From: an uncultured bacterium
GTDB lineage: Bacteria; Actinomycetota; Coriobacteriia; Coriobacteriales; Coriobacteriaceae
Direction: 5' to 3'
Length of the DNA: 64,000 bases
NCBI GenBank assembly: GCA_905215065.1
Contig: CAJMOF010000002.1
Span: 113,960 to 177,959 of the forward strand
Shown here one piece after another: positions 35,345-43,338 of the stretch. Numbering within the stretch: the first letter of the stretch is position 1; each line of letters begins with the position of its first letter. The notes under the pieces are model-generated. The model was given only the letters and a program-made list of their open reading frames with translations, was not told the origin of the DNA and did not search any database. A program made the translations under genes and the position numbers.

Positions 35345-35983
35345 GTGGCAAACGAGAGCAATAAGGAACTGACGAGTGTTTGGACGCCCGCCAACATCGT
35401 GACGTGCGTTCGCATCGTCTTTATCCCGGTGTTCATGATTGTGTCGGCGCTTTCTCACACGAGTGTTGCCGGTACAGATTGGAGCACCTTCGACGGCCCG
35501 CTCGCCGCCGCTGCCTTCATTCTGTACGTCATCCTGTCGTGCACCGATAAGGTTGACGGCTACCTGGCGCGCTCGCGCAACGAGATTACCGACTTCGGTA
35601 AATTCTTGGACCCCATCGCCGACAAGCTGCTCGTATTCTCGGCCCTGCTGCTATTCTTGGACTTTGGTGCCGTGTCGGTTTGGTCCGTGTTCATCATCTT
35701 GTTCCGCGAGCTGCTGGTAAGCGCCCTGCGCATGGTTGCGAGTGCCGCCGGCGTGGTCGTTGCCGCCGATAAGCTTGGCAAGTACAAGACGGCGACCACG
35801 ATGGTCTCCATCTGCGGTTACCTGTGCGTCTTTGCGATGGCCGGCTTGCACCTTGGCCCGCTGGCGCTGACGCTCGGCATCTACTCGGTGTCGCGCTTCC
35901 TGTACGCCGTTGCCGTTGTCCTGACCGTTATCTCGGGCGCCCAGTACTTCTGGAACTGCCGCAAGATCGTCTTTTCGGTCTAG
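35345..35983 (+). CDS. pgsA: CDP-diacylglycerol--glycerol-3-phosphate 3-phosphatidyltransferase
   Basis: Makes phosphatidylglycerol phosphate, the first step to phosphatidylglycerol, in the membrane. The 212-aa protein has the CDP-alcohol phosphotransferase signature in TDKVDGYLARSRNEITDFG followed by KFLDPIADK (about 60-90) and four to five transmembrane segments. GTG start at 35345 with AGGAGAG upstream. Place between rimO and cinA-recA supports pgsA. A second, more diverged family member lies at 56189-56893. Confidence 0.93.
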   Translation: MANESNKELTSVWTPANIVTCVRIVFIPVFMIVSALSHTSVAGTDWSTFDGPLAAAAFILYVILSCTDKVDGYLARSRNEITDFGKFLDPIADKLLVFSALLLFLDFGAVSVWSVFIILFRELLVSALRMVASAAGVVVAADKLGKYKTATTMVSICGYLCVFAMAGLHLGPLALTLGIYSVSRFLYAVAVVLTVISGAQYFWNCRKIVFSV

Positions 35984-35989
35984 GTTCTG

Positions 35990-36526
35990 GTGGGTATGAC
36001 GGACTCTTTTGAGCAGATTTCCGCACATAACGAGGAGCTGGCGCGTCATATTGTCGAGCGCGCGAGCGCTCGGGGCGTGACGGTTTCGACGGCTGAGTCG
36101 CTGACAGCAGGTATGATCGCCTCGACGATTGCCGATATCCCGGGCGCCTCGGCGGTGCTGCGTGGCGGTGCGGTGACCTACTGCGATGAGATCAAGCATC
36201 GCGTTTTGGGTGTTGATCAGGAGACGCTCGACCGCTATACCGCGGTGTCGCATCAGACCGCGCGCGAGATGGCGGCGCGTTCGCTGGAGCTGTACCAGAG
36301 CGATATTGCAGTGAGCGCAACGGGTTATGCCGGCCCCGGCGGCGGCACTGAGGACGATCCGGCTGGCACTTTCTATATTGGCTGGGCGTATCGCGCGGCT
36401 GATGGGGAAGTGCCGGTCGTGGACTCTGTGCGCTGCCACTATGAGGGCGACCGTTCGCGTGTTCGTGCCCATGCGGTCGCGGAGGCATTGGGACGCATTG
36501 CCCTTGTGCTTAACTCTATGGAATAG
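35990..36526 (+). CDS. cinA: CinA C-terminal-type nicotinamide-nucleotide amidohydrolase
   Basis: The 178-aa protein corresponds to the C-terminal (PncC) domain of CinA only: VSTAESLTAGMIASTIADIPGAS, GGAVTYCDEIKHRVLGV, SQTAREMAA-like and SATGYAGPGGGTEDDPAGTFYIG. PncC deamidates NMN for NAD recycling. The N-terminal molybdopterin-binding-like domain of longer CinA proteins is absent. The GTG at 35990 and ATG at 35996 are both possible starts; neither has a strong ribosome-binding site. cinA before recA is the classical competence-related order. Confidence 0.9.
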   Translation: MGMTDSFEQISAHNEELARHIVERASARGVTVSTAESLTAGMIASTIADIPGASAVLRGGAVTYCDEIKHRVLGVDQETLDRYTAVSHQTAREMAARSLELYQSDIAVSATGYAGPGGGTEDDPAGTFYIGWAYRAADGEVPVVDSVRCHYEGDRSRVRAHAVAEALGRIALVLNSME

Positions 36527-36537
36527 ACGTGTTTTCA

Positions 36538-36559
36538 GGGGCCTTCGGGCCCCTTAATT
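36538..36559 (+). terminator. GC hairpin after cinA, likely terminator
   Basis: GGGGCC-TTCG-GGCCCC stem-loop (36538-36553) followed by TTAATT. Weak T-tract but strong tetraloop stem. Confidence 0.65.
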
Positions 36560-36632
36560 GTGGAGATAGGGACCTTAGGCTCATTTGGCGTTTGTGCTGG
36601 TTGTAGACGTAATTTTGCCTGCCTTGTTCATA

Positions 36633-36692
36633 TTTGGTCCTTTGTGGTCAAGCATTTGGTCAGTGTTTGGTCGGCGTTTGGTTGGGTTTTGG
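36633..36692 (+). repeat. Helically phased TTTGGTC-like array upstream of recA
   Basis: TTTGG(T/C)-type units start at 36633, 36643 (TGTGGTC), 36655, 36666, 36677 and 36688, spaced 10-12 and mostly 11 nt. The array ends about 30 nt before the recA -35 element. Confidence 0.7.
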
Positions 36693-36724
36693 AAAGGTCG
36701 GCTGCATATGATTTATCTGAACGG

Positions 36725-36753
36725 TTGACCACGAACAGCCGTTCGTTTATTAT
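36725..36753 (+). promoter_or_regulatory. recA promoter with LexA box in the spacer
   Basis: -35 TTGACC (36725-36730), a 17-nt spacer and -10 TATTAT (36748-36753). The spacer contains ACGAACAGCCGTTCGT (36731-36746), a perfect Gram-positive LexA operator (CGAAC-N4-GTTCG). LexA bound here would block polymerase directly. Confidence 0.92.
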
Positions 36754-36783
36754 CGATGCAGGTTGTTAAGAGGAGGGCTTTTC

Positions 36784-37932
36784 ATGGCCAAGAATTCAGG
36801 TCCCGTACGTACCGTTCATGCTCGCACGACGGGTAAAGAGCGCGATGAGATGATCGCCACCACCAAGGCCGAGATCGAGAAGAAATTCGGCCAGGGTTCC
36901 ATCATGAGGTACGGCGACGGTGGCCCCGAGCTCGAGGTCGAGGCCATCCCCACGGGCGCTCTGGCACTCGATGCCGCTCTGGGTATCGGCGGTGTGCCGC
37001 GCGGCCGAATCGTCGAGATCTACGGTCCCGAGTCCTCCGGTAAGACGACGCTTTCGCTCGAGATCCTGGCCGAGGCCCAGGCAATGGGTGGCGTGGTGGC
37101 ATTTATCGATGCCGAGCACGCGCTCGATCCCACGTATGCCGCGCGCATTGGCGTGGATATCGACGAGGTACTGATTTCCCAGCCCGATACGGGTGAGCAG
37201 GCGCTCGAGATCGTTGACATGCTCGTGCGTTCCGGCGCCATCGATGCCATCGTCGTCGACTCCGTCGCCGCGCTGACCCCGCGTGCCGAGATCGAGGGAG
37301 AGATCGGCGACACTACGGTCGGTCTTCAGGCTCGCCTGATGAGCCAGGCGCTCCGCAAGCTCGCCGGTTCGCTGTCCAAGTCCAACACGACGTGCATCTT
37401 CATTAACCAGCTGCGAGAGAAGATCGGCGTCATGTTCGGCAACCCCGAGACCACGACGGGCGGCCGCGCCCTTAAGTTCTTCTCTTCGGTGCGTATCGAC
37501 ATTCGCCGCATCGACAGCATTAAGCTTAAGGATGAGGTTATCGGTAACCGCGTGCGCGCCAAGGTCGTTAAGAACAAGGTGGCAGCTCCGTTCCGTTCTG
37601 CTGAGTTCGACATCATGTACGGTACGGGCATCTCTAAGGAGGGCTCGATTCTGGACATGGCTGTCGAGTGCGGCATTTGCAAGAAGATGGGCTCCTGGTT
37701 TGCCTATGGCGAGGACAAGCTCGGCAACGGTCGCGAGGCCGCCAAGGCGTTCCTGCGCGAACACCCCGATTGCGCCGACGAGATTGAGCATAAGGTCCGC
37801 CTTGCCTGCGGGCTTGAGTTTGATGACGATGCTCCGTCCGAGGTCGAGCTGACCGATCAGCCTGCGCCTGAGGAGTTTGACGAGCTTTACGCCATCGATG
37901 GTTCCGCCATGCTCGATGATGACGACGAGTAG
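36784..37932 (+). CDS. recA: Recombinase RecA
   Basis: ATP-dependent strand-exchange protein and activator of LexA self-cleavage. The 382-aa protein has the N-terminal KKFGQGSIMRYGD, Walker A GPESSGKTTL (81 onward), the MAW region IDAEHALDP, Walker B VVDSVAAL, L1/L2 loops (GLQARLMSQALRKLAG, NQLREKIGVMFGNPETTTGG) and an acidic C-terminal tail. ATG 36784 has GAGGAGGG at 36770-36777. The promoter holds a LexA box; recX follows 11 nt downstream, the common arrangement. Confidence 0.97.
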   Translation: MAKNSGPVRTVHARTTGKERDEMIATTKAEIEKKFGQGSIMRYGDGGPELEVEAIPTGALALDAALGIGGVPRGRIVEIYGPESSGKTTLSLEILAEAQAMGGVVAFIDAEHALDPTYAARIGVDIDEVLISQPDTGEQALEIVDMLVRSGAIDAIVVDSVAALTPRAEIEGEIGDTTVGLQARLMSQALRKLAGSLSKSNTTCIFINQLREKIGVMFGNPETTTGGRALKFFSSVRIDIRRIDSIKLKDEVIGNRVRAKVVKNKVAAPFRSAEFDIMYGTGISKEGSILDMAVECGICKKMGSWFAYGEDKLGNGREAAKAFLREHPDCADEIEHKVRLACGLEFDDDAPSEVELTDQPAPEEFDELYAIDGSAMLDDDDE

Positions 37933-37943
37933 CGGTTACGCTC

Positions 37944-38636
37944 ATGTCGTATACGGTGACCGAGGCCACGGTCGTCTTTCCCGATAAGAAGGCGGCCTCC
38001 TCGTTCTCGAGCGGGTATGCGTCCAAAAAGCCTTGCGCACAGATCGATTGTGAGCTTGAGGGCGGTTTTAAGCGGTCCATTTGGATTCCCGTGCGGGCCG
38101 CGCGCCTGTATGTCAAAAACCGCCCTGATCTTCCCTGTGATTGGGATAACTTTCGTGAGGCGGTGCAGCTCATCGAGCGTAAATGTGCTCTCACCATGGT
38201 GACCGAGATGTTGTCGCGCCGCGACCATGCGACGGGTGAGGTCCGTGACAAGCTGGCTCGCTACGGCTTTCGCCAGCCCGCGATCGATTTCGCCGTCGAG
38301 CGCGCCACCGAGTATCGCTTTTTAGACGAGAACCGCTTTTGCTCGTACTTTATCGAGGAACGCAAGCGGCGCGGTTGGGGACAGCGTAAAATCGAGACCG
38401 AGCTCAAGCGTCGTCATGTCGTGCTCGATGACATTCCCGGTTATCCCGAGGATTATTTTGCCGTCGAAGACGATTTGGCGCGTGCGTCAGCCCTGCTCGC
38501 CAAGCGGCGTGTTCCAGAGACGCGCGGATTTGAAAAACTTGTTCGGTTTTTGATGGGCAAGGGCTTCTCGTATCACATCGCCGCCGATGCCGTTAAGGCA
38601 CGTCTCGATGCCGAACGTGAGGAATGTGCGGTTTAG
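37944..38636 (+). CDS. recX: RecX regulatory protein
   Basis: Binds RecA filaments and limits their activity. The 230-aa protein has an N-terminal region of about 65 residues followed by the RecX three-helix repeats: ALTMVTEMLSRRDHATGEVRDKLARYGF, FLDENRFCSYFIEERKRRGWGQRKIETELKRR and a third repeat to the C-terminus. It follows recA by 11 nt, so SOS co-induction is likely. Sequence conservation in this family is low, but gene position and repeat pattern agree. Confidence 0.88.
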   Translation: MSYTVTEATVVFPDKKAASSFSSGYASKKPCAQIDCELEGGFKRSIWIPVRAARLYVKNRPDLPCDWDNFREAVQLIERKCALTMVTEMLSRRDHATGEVRDKLARYGFRQPAIDFAVERATEYRFLDENRFCSYFIEERKRRGWGQRKIETELKRRHVVLDDIPGYPEDYFAVEDDLARASALLAKRRVPETRGFEKLVRFLMGKGFSYHIAADAVKARLDAEREECAV

Positions 38637-38650
38637 GCGTATGTGTTTTG

Positions 38651-38700
38651 TGGCCCTGCCGTTCACCGCGTTTTAGCCGCCGTGCTGGGGCCATTTATTT
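38651..38700 (+). terminator. Possible terminator after recX
   Basis: TGGCCC (38651-38656) pairs with GGGCCA (38688-38693); the interior pairs weakly, and ATTTATTT follows. Confidence 0.4.
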
Positions 38701-38727
38701 GACAGTTGTTGTGGTTCAACGTACGAT
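38699..38727 (+). promoter_or_regulatory. Promoter of rny
   Basis: Perfect TTGACA (38699-38704), 17-nt spacer, TACGAT (38722-38727). It predicts a 5' leader of about 160 nt. Confidence 0.75.
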
Positions 38728-38832
38728 AAACACTGTCATTTGCTTTGTGATATGTGCTCATCTGTGATGAGTTTGTTTATATGTTTATCTGTATCCGACC
38801 CGCATAAGCTGCGCCCATATTACTCAAATGTC

Positions 38833-38858
38833 GCGAGCCGTTCGTAAGGACGGTTCGC
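38833..38858 (+). promoter_or_regulatory. Hairpin in the rny leader
   Basis: Nine base pairs (38833-38841 with 38850-38858, one wobble), 8-nt loop, followed by TTTGTTGTG. It lies 36 nt before the start codon; could be a leader structure or weak terminator. Confidence 0.45.
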
Positions 38859-38893
38859 TTTGTTGTGTAACGAATCCATAAAAAGGAGTGAGC

Positions 38894-40444
38894 ATGCCTA
38901 TCATTGCAGCGCTCGTTGGCATCGTTTTGGGTGCCGTCGCCGCCATTGCCTACATGCGCACCGCCAAGCAGGGTAGTCTTCACGAGGCCGATGAAAAGAT
39001 TCAGTCGGCACATGCACAGGCTGAGTCCCTGATCGGTGATGCACAGCGTCAGGCTGAGACCCTCAAAAAAGAGGCTCTGCTTGAGGCCAAGGAAGAGATC
39101 ATCAAGAATAAGCAGGCTGCCGAGGCCGAGGACAAGCAGCGTAAGAGCGAGATTCGTACGCTCGAGAATCGCGTGATGCAGCGCGAGGAGTCCCTCGATC
39201 GCCGTAACGATGCCCTCGATAAGCGCGAGCATCAGCTGTCCAGCCAGGCCGGCCAAGTCGAGAAGCGCTCCCGTGAGCTTGAGGAGCTCTGTGCCAAGCA
39301 GACCTCCGAGCTCGAGCGTATCGCCGACCTTACCCGCGAGGATGCCCATAAGGAGCTGCTCGACAAGGTGCGTGGCGAGGTCACCCATGAGGCTGCCACC
39401 ATTATTCGCGAGTCTGAGCAGCAAGTTCGCGCGGAGTGCCATAAAACCGCCCAGGAGATTCTTTCCCTGGCGATTCAGCGCTGTGCCGCCGATCACACCG
39501 CCGAGGTCACCGTTACCTCCGTGCATATTCCTTCTGACGACCTGAAGGGTCGCATCATCGGCCGCGAGGGCCGTAACATCCGTACCTTCGAGCAGGTGTC
39601 CGGCGTCAACCTCGTGATCGACGACACGCCCGAGACGGTAGTGCTCTCGAGCTTCGACCCCGTCCGTCGCGAGACTGCCCGCGTCGCTCTCGAGAACCTC
39701 ATCGCCGACGGCCGTATTCACCCCGCCCGTATCGAGGAGATGTATCACAAGGCTGCCGACCTGGTTCAGCAGCGCGTGCGCGAGGCTGGCGAGCAGGCTG
39801 CCTTCGATACCGGTATCCACGACCTGCACCCCGAGATCGTCAAGACCCTGGGTGCTCTGCGCTACCGCACCTCGTTTGGCCAGAACGTGCTTCAGCACTC
39901 CCTCGAGGTATCCGACCTGTGCGGTGTGATGGCTTCCGAGCTTGGTCTGGACGTTGTGACAGCCAAGCGCGCTGGTCTGCTGCACGACCTCGGCAAGGCA
40001 ATCGATCATGACGTCGAGGGCCCGCACGCCGTTATTGGCGCCGAGCTTGCCCGCCGCTATGGCGAGAAGCCCGTTATCGTTCACGCCATCGAGGCCCACC
40101 ACGCCGACGTCGACCCTAATTCAGTACTCGATGTCCTCGTTCAGGCCGCCGATGCTGTCTCTGCCTCTCGCCCCGGTGCCCGCCGCGAGTCGGCCGAGAA
40201 CTATATCAAGCGTCTTGAGAAGCTCGAGGAGATCGCCAACTCCCATGACGGTGTCGAGCGTACCTATGCTATGCAGGCTGGTCGCGAGGTTCACGTTATG
40301 GTGCAGCCGGACAAGATTTCCGACGCCCAGTCCACGGTTTTGGCTCACGATATCGCCCATCAGATCGAGGAAGAGATGGAGTATCCCGGTCAGGTGCGCG
40401 TTGTTGTGATTCGCGAGAGCCGCGCCGTCGATATCGCTAAATAA
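38894..40444 (+). CDS. rny: Ribonuclease Y
   Basis: Membrane-anchored endoribonuclease that starts mRNA decay in many Gram-positives. The 516-aa protein has one N-terminal transmembrane helix (about 3-22), a long coiled coil (30-170) with many EAEDKQRKSE-type heptads, a KH domain (GRIIGREGRNIRTFEQVSG, about 215-235) and an HD domain (NVLQHSLEVSDL, LLHDLGKAIDHD about 360-372). ATG 38894 has AAGGAG at 38883-38888; the GTG at 38888 overlaps that site. In Bacillus the neighbours are recA-rny-ymdB; here recA-recX-rny leads into a GHKL ATPase and spoVS. Confidence 0.95.
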   Translation: MPIIAALVGIVLGAVAAIAYMRTAKQGSLHEADEKIQSAHAQAESLIGDAQRQAETLKKEALLEAKEEIIKNKQAAEAEDKQRKSEIRTLENRVMQREESLDRRNDALDKREHQLSSQAGQVEKRSRELEELCAKQTSELERIADLTREDAHKELLDKVRGEVTHEAATIIRESEQQVRAECHKTAQEILSLAIQRCAADHTAEVTVTSVHIPSDDLKGRIIGREGRNIRTFEQVSGVNLVIDDTPETVVLSSFDPVRRETARVALENLIADGRIHPARIEEMYHKAADLVQQRVREAGEQAAFDTGIHDLHPEIVKTLGALRYRTSFGQNVLQHSLEVSDLCGVMASELGLDVVTAKRAGLLHDLGKAIDHDVEGPHAVIGAELARRYGEKPVIVHAIEAHHADVDPNSVLDVLVQAADAVSASRPGARRESAENYIKRLEKLEEIANSHDGVERTYAMQAGREVHVMVQPDKISDAQSTVLAHDIAHQIEEEMEYPGQVRVVVIRESRAVDIAK

Positions 40445-40445
40445 C

Positions 40446-41531
40446 ATGAGCGACGCGAACGAGCTCATCTCATTTATCGCGTCGATGTCGGGGGAGGGCA
40501 ACCTTCGCGTCGAGGAAAACCTTGGCGAGGGGTATGTCCGCCTCCGCGTTTCGGAGGCCGAGCGGCGTCAGGCAAAGCACGACATTCAGCATGTCGAGGA
40601 TATCGTCATCGAAATGCTTCGTAATGCTCGTGATGCCGGCGCCGATAAGGTCTATCTCGCCACGACCAAGGAAGATGGCGTCCGCACGCTCGTCTTCCTG
40701 GACAACGGTTCGGGCGTGCCGCAGGACATGCAAGAGCGCATTTTCGATGCTCGTGTGACCTCTAAGCTCGAGAGCATGAAGATGGATCGCTGGGGTGTTC
40801 ACGGACGAGGCATGGCTTTGTTCTCAATTAAGCAGAACACCGACGAGGCCCGTGTCGTCACGTCGGACGTGGACCTTGGCTCTGCCTTTAAGGTGAGCGT
40901 CGCCACCGACCGCCTTAGCGAGCGTGCCGATCAGTCCAGCTGGCCCCAGGCCGTCAAGGACGATGACGGTCATTACGTGTGTGCCCGCGGTCCCCACAAC
41001 ATCATTCGCGCCGCCTGCGAGTTTGCCCTCGAGGAACTGCGCGCCTGTGATGTCTATTTGGGTTCTCCGTCCGAAATCGCCGCGACGCTGCATGCGCAGG
41101 CTTCCTGTCGTCTCGATGCGTCCCGTCTTTTGTTTATTGATGACGAAGCCGAGCTTCCGGTGGTCGATCGACTGGGGCTTGCATCGGATGCCGAGGACTT
41201 TATCCGTATTTGTTCGGGTCTTGGCCTTGAGATGTCCGAGCGTACGGCCCATCGTATCTTGGCTGGGCAGATTAAGCCCGTTCGCGGCGTGACCGCGCGC
41301 CTCCTTCGTGAGCGCGACTCGTCCTCGCGTGCGTCCACTCCGGTCGATCTTGCTAAGGACCGCCGCGGCTTGCGTATTGCCAAGGATGATATGGCACAGT
41401 TCTCACGAGCCGTTGAGCGTGACTTTAACGACCTTGCTGCTCGGTATTACCTCAACCTCTGCGGCGACCCTAAGATTCGTGTTACACGTGATCGTATCAC
41501 CGTGACGTTCGATCTTGCCAAAGAGGAATAG
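40446..41531 (+). CDS. GHKL-type ATPase of unknown function
   Basis: I recognise the fold but not a named family. The 361-aa protein has an N-terminal HATPase domain: N-box IVIEMLRNARDAGADK (about residues 53-68), G1 FLDNGSGVPQDM (about 85-96) and G2 GVHGRGMALFSIK (about 117-129), as in MutL, gyrase B and Hsp90. No histidine-kinase phosphoacceptor domain is seen. The C-terminal 200 residues have no motif I know. It starts one base after rny and precedes spoVS and miaB, so it may act with RNase Y or in cell development. It could be a molecular switch using ATP-driven dimerisation. Confidence 0.75.
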   Translation: MSDANELISFIASMSGEGNLRVEENLGEGYVRLRVSEAERRQAKHDIQHVEDIVIEMLRNARDAGADKVYLATTKEDGVRTLVFLDNGSGVPQDMQERIFDARVTSKLESMKMDRWGVHGRGMALFSIKQNTDEARVVTSDVDLGSAFKVSVATDRLSERADQSSWPQAVKDDDGHYVCARGPHNIIRAACEFALEELRACDVYLGSPSEIAATLHAQASCRLDASRLLFIDDEAELPVVDRLGLASDAEDFIRICSGLGLEMSERTAHRILAGQIKPVRGVTARLLRERDSSSRASTPVDLAKDRRGLRIAKDDMAQFSRAVERDFNDLAARYYLNLCGDPKIRVTRDRITVTFDLAKEE

Positions 41532-41535
41532 CATC

Positions 41536-41564
41536 TTTACCGAGTCCGCTCGGTACGATACAGT
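41536..41564 (+). promoter_or_regulatory. Putative promoter of spoVS
   Basis: TTTACC (41536-41541), 17-nt spacer, TACAGT (41559-41564), 42 nt before the spoVS start. Confidence 0.45.
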
Positions 41565-41605
41565 TATTGCAGTTAAAACGTACTTTTAAACGCAGGAGTT
41601 TCTTC

Positions 41606-41923
41606 ATGGATTGCCTGAAGGTATCAAGCAAATCATCACCCGCGTCCGTAGCCGGCGCCATTGCCGGCATGGTCAAAGATGGCGTACCCGTCAATATTCA
41701 GTGTGTCGGCGCCGGTGCCGTCAATCAGGCCATTAAGGCCGTGGCTATTGCGCGCGGCTTTTTGATTCCCACGGGCTTCGATATCTCCTGCGCGCCGGTG
41801 TTCTCCGATATTCTCATCAATGGGGAATCTCGCACGGCGATCCGTCTCTCTATTTACGTTCATCAAATCAATCGAGCCGCCATGGATAACGTCGTTGTTG
41901 ATGACGTTAAGCCCGTGGCGTAG
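41606..41923 (+). CDS. spoVS: Stage V sporulation protein S homologue (SpoVS)
   Basis: The 105-aa protein has MDCLKVSSKSSPASVAGAIAGMV, the GAGAVNQAIKAVAIARGFL core and AIRLSIYVHQ end, the Alba-like SpoVS fold. ATG 41606 has GCAGGAG at 41592-41598. SpoVS is needed for spore development in Bacillus, yet homologues are widespread in bacteria that do not sporulate; it may bind nucleic acids. Its place between rny/GHKL ATPase and miaB mirrors the rny-ymdB-spoVS neighbourhood of Firmicutes. Confidence 0.92.
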   Translation: MDCLKVSSKSSPASVAGAIAGMVKDGVPVNIQCVGAGAVNQAIKAVAIARGFLIPTGFDISCAPVFSDILINGESRTAIRLSIYVHQINRAAMDNVVVDDVKPVA

Positions 41924-41967
41924 CGTTTGCTTAGTTTGATTTGCCTTTATCGTTAGGACACATGCAT

Positions 41968-43338
41968 ATGGACCAGCGTTCCGCACGCGAAATTCTTGCC
42001 GGTAAAACCTACTTTATCCGCACGTTTGGCTGTCAGATGAATCAGCACGATTCCGAGCGCGTGAGCGGCTTGCTTGATTCATATGGCTGCCTTATGGCAC
42101 TCGATCCCGAGCATGCCGATATCGTCGTCTTTATGACGTGCTGCGTGCGCGAGGCCGCCGATACGCGCCTGTACGGTCAATGCAATTCCTGCAAAAGCCT
42201 GCCGCCTTCGCCCTCGGGCAAGCGCGTGGTTGCTGTAGGCGGCTGTATTGCCCAGCGCGACGGTGAGGGGCTGCTTACCAACGTCGATAACGTCAACGTC
42301 ATTTTCGGCACGCATTCCATTGCACATGTGGCTGAGCTCATTGCCGAGGCATTCCAGGATGGCAACCGTCATATCCGCACTAATGAGCATGAGGACACGG
42401 ATGCCATGAGCATGCCGTGGCATCGTGAGACCCAGTATCACGCCTGGGTGCCCATTATGACGGGCTGCAACAATTTCTGCACCTATTGCATCGTGCCGTA
42501 TGTGCGCGGCCGCGAAAAGAGCCGCCCCTTCGAGGAGATTGTCGACGAGGTGACCGGTCTGGTGCGCCAAGGCGTGCGCGAGATCACGCTGCTGGGCCAA
42601 AACGTTAACTCGTATGGCCGCGATCTGTTTGGGAAGCCGCGCTTTGCCGACCTGCTGCGCGCCGTTGGCGATACGGGCGTGGAGCGCATTTTCTTTACGT
42701 CTTCGCATCCCAAGGACCTGCTGCCCGAGACTATCGACGCCATGGCCGAGACGCCCGCCGTCATGCCGCAACTGCACCTGGCCGTTCAGTCGGGTTCGAC
42801 GCGCATTCTAAAAGAGATGAACCGTCGCTATACGCGTGAGGACTATCTAGACCTGGTCGATCGCATTCGAAACCGCATGCCCGATATTGCGCTCTCGACC
42901 GATATTATCGTTGGCTTCCCCGGCGAGACCGAGGAAGACTTTGAGCAGACGCTCTCACTTGCCGAGACGGTCCGCTATGCTCAGGCCTATACCTTCATCT
43001 ATTCCAAGCGCGCCGGTACCCCGGCCGCCGAGATTGACGATCCTACGCCGCATGAGGTTATTCTCGAGCGTTTCAACCGTCTGGTTAAGGTTATCGAGAC
43101 CACGGCACACGAGTATAACCAGGGTGAGCTTCATACTGTGGTTCCGGCGCTCATTGAGGGAACGAGTAAAAAGAACGACGCGGTCCTGCTGGGCAAGAGT
43201 CCCAAGAATCAGACCGTGCATGCGCCTATCCCCGAGGGTTACAGCATCGATCAGCTTGTTGGTAAGATCGTTGATGTTGACGTTGACGTTGCCAAGACCT
43301 GGTATTTGTCCGGCTCCGTTGTGGGCGAGCCGCGCTAA
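41968..43338 (+). CDS. miaB: tRNA-2-methylthio-N6-dimethylallyladenosine synthase MiaB
   Basis: Radical SAM enzyme that methylthiolates i6A37 of tRNA made by MiaA. The 456-aa protein has TFGCQMNQHDSERVSGLL, VFMTCCVREAADTRLYG and VAVGGCIAQRDG in the UPF0004 domain, MTGCNNFCTYCIVPYVRGREKSR (near 165) and a C-terminal TRAM domain. ATG 41968 has TAGGAC at 41954-41959; the ATG at 41962 is too close to it and an in-frame TTG at 41941 is poor. Its stop overlaps miaA by one base, so the two modification enzymes are made together. Confidence 0.95.
   Translation: MDQRSAREILAGKTYFIRTFGCQMNQHDSERVSGLLDSYGCLMALDPEHADIVVFMTCCVREAADTRLYGQCNSCKSLPPSPSGKRVVAVGGCIAQRDGEGLLTNVDNVNVIFGTHSIAHVAELIAEAFQDGNRHIRTNEHEDTDAMSMPWHRETQYHAWVPIMTGCNNFCTYCIVPYVRGREKSRPFEEIVDEVTGLVRQGVREITLLGQNVNSYGRDLFGKPRFADLLRAVGDTGVERIFFTSSHPKDLLPETIDAMAETPAVMPQLHLAVQSGSTRILKEMNRRYTREDYLDLVDRIRNRMPDIALSTDIIVGFPGETEEDFEQTLSLAETVRYAQAYTFIYSKRAGTPAAEIDDPTPHEVILERFNRLVKVIETTAHEYNQGELHTVVPALIEGTSKKNDAVLLGKSPKNQTVHAPIPEGYSIDQLVGKIVDVDVDVAKTWYLSGSVVGEPR

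Noticed and set aside
36633..36692. TTTGGTC array as a CRISPR
   Set aside because: Units are 7 nt at about 11-nt spacing; far too short for repeats and spacers, and no cas genes are present.
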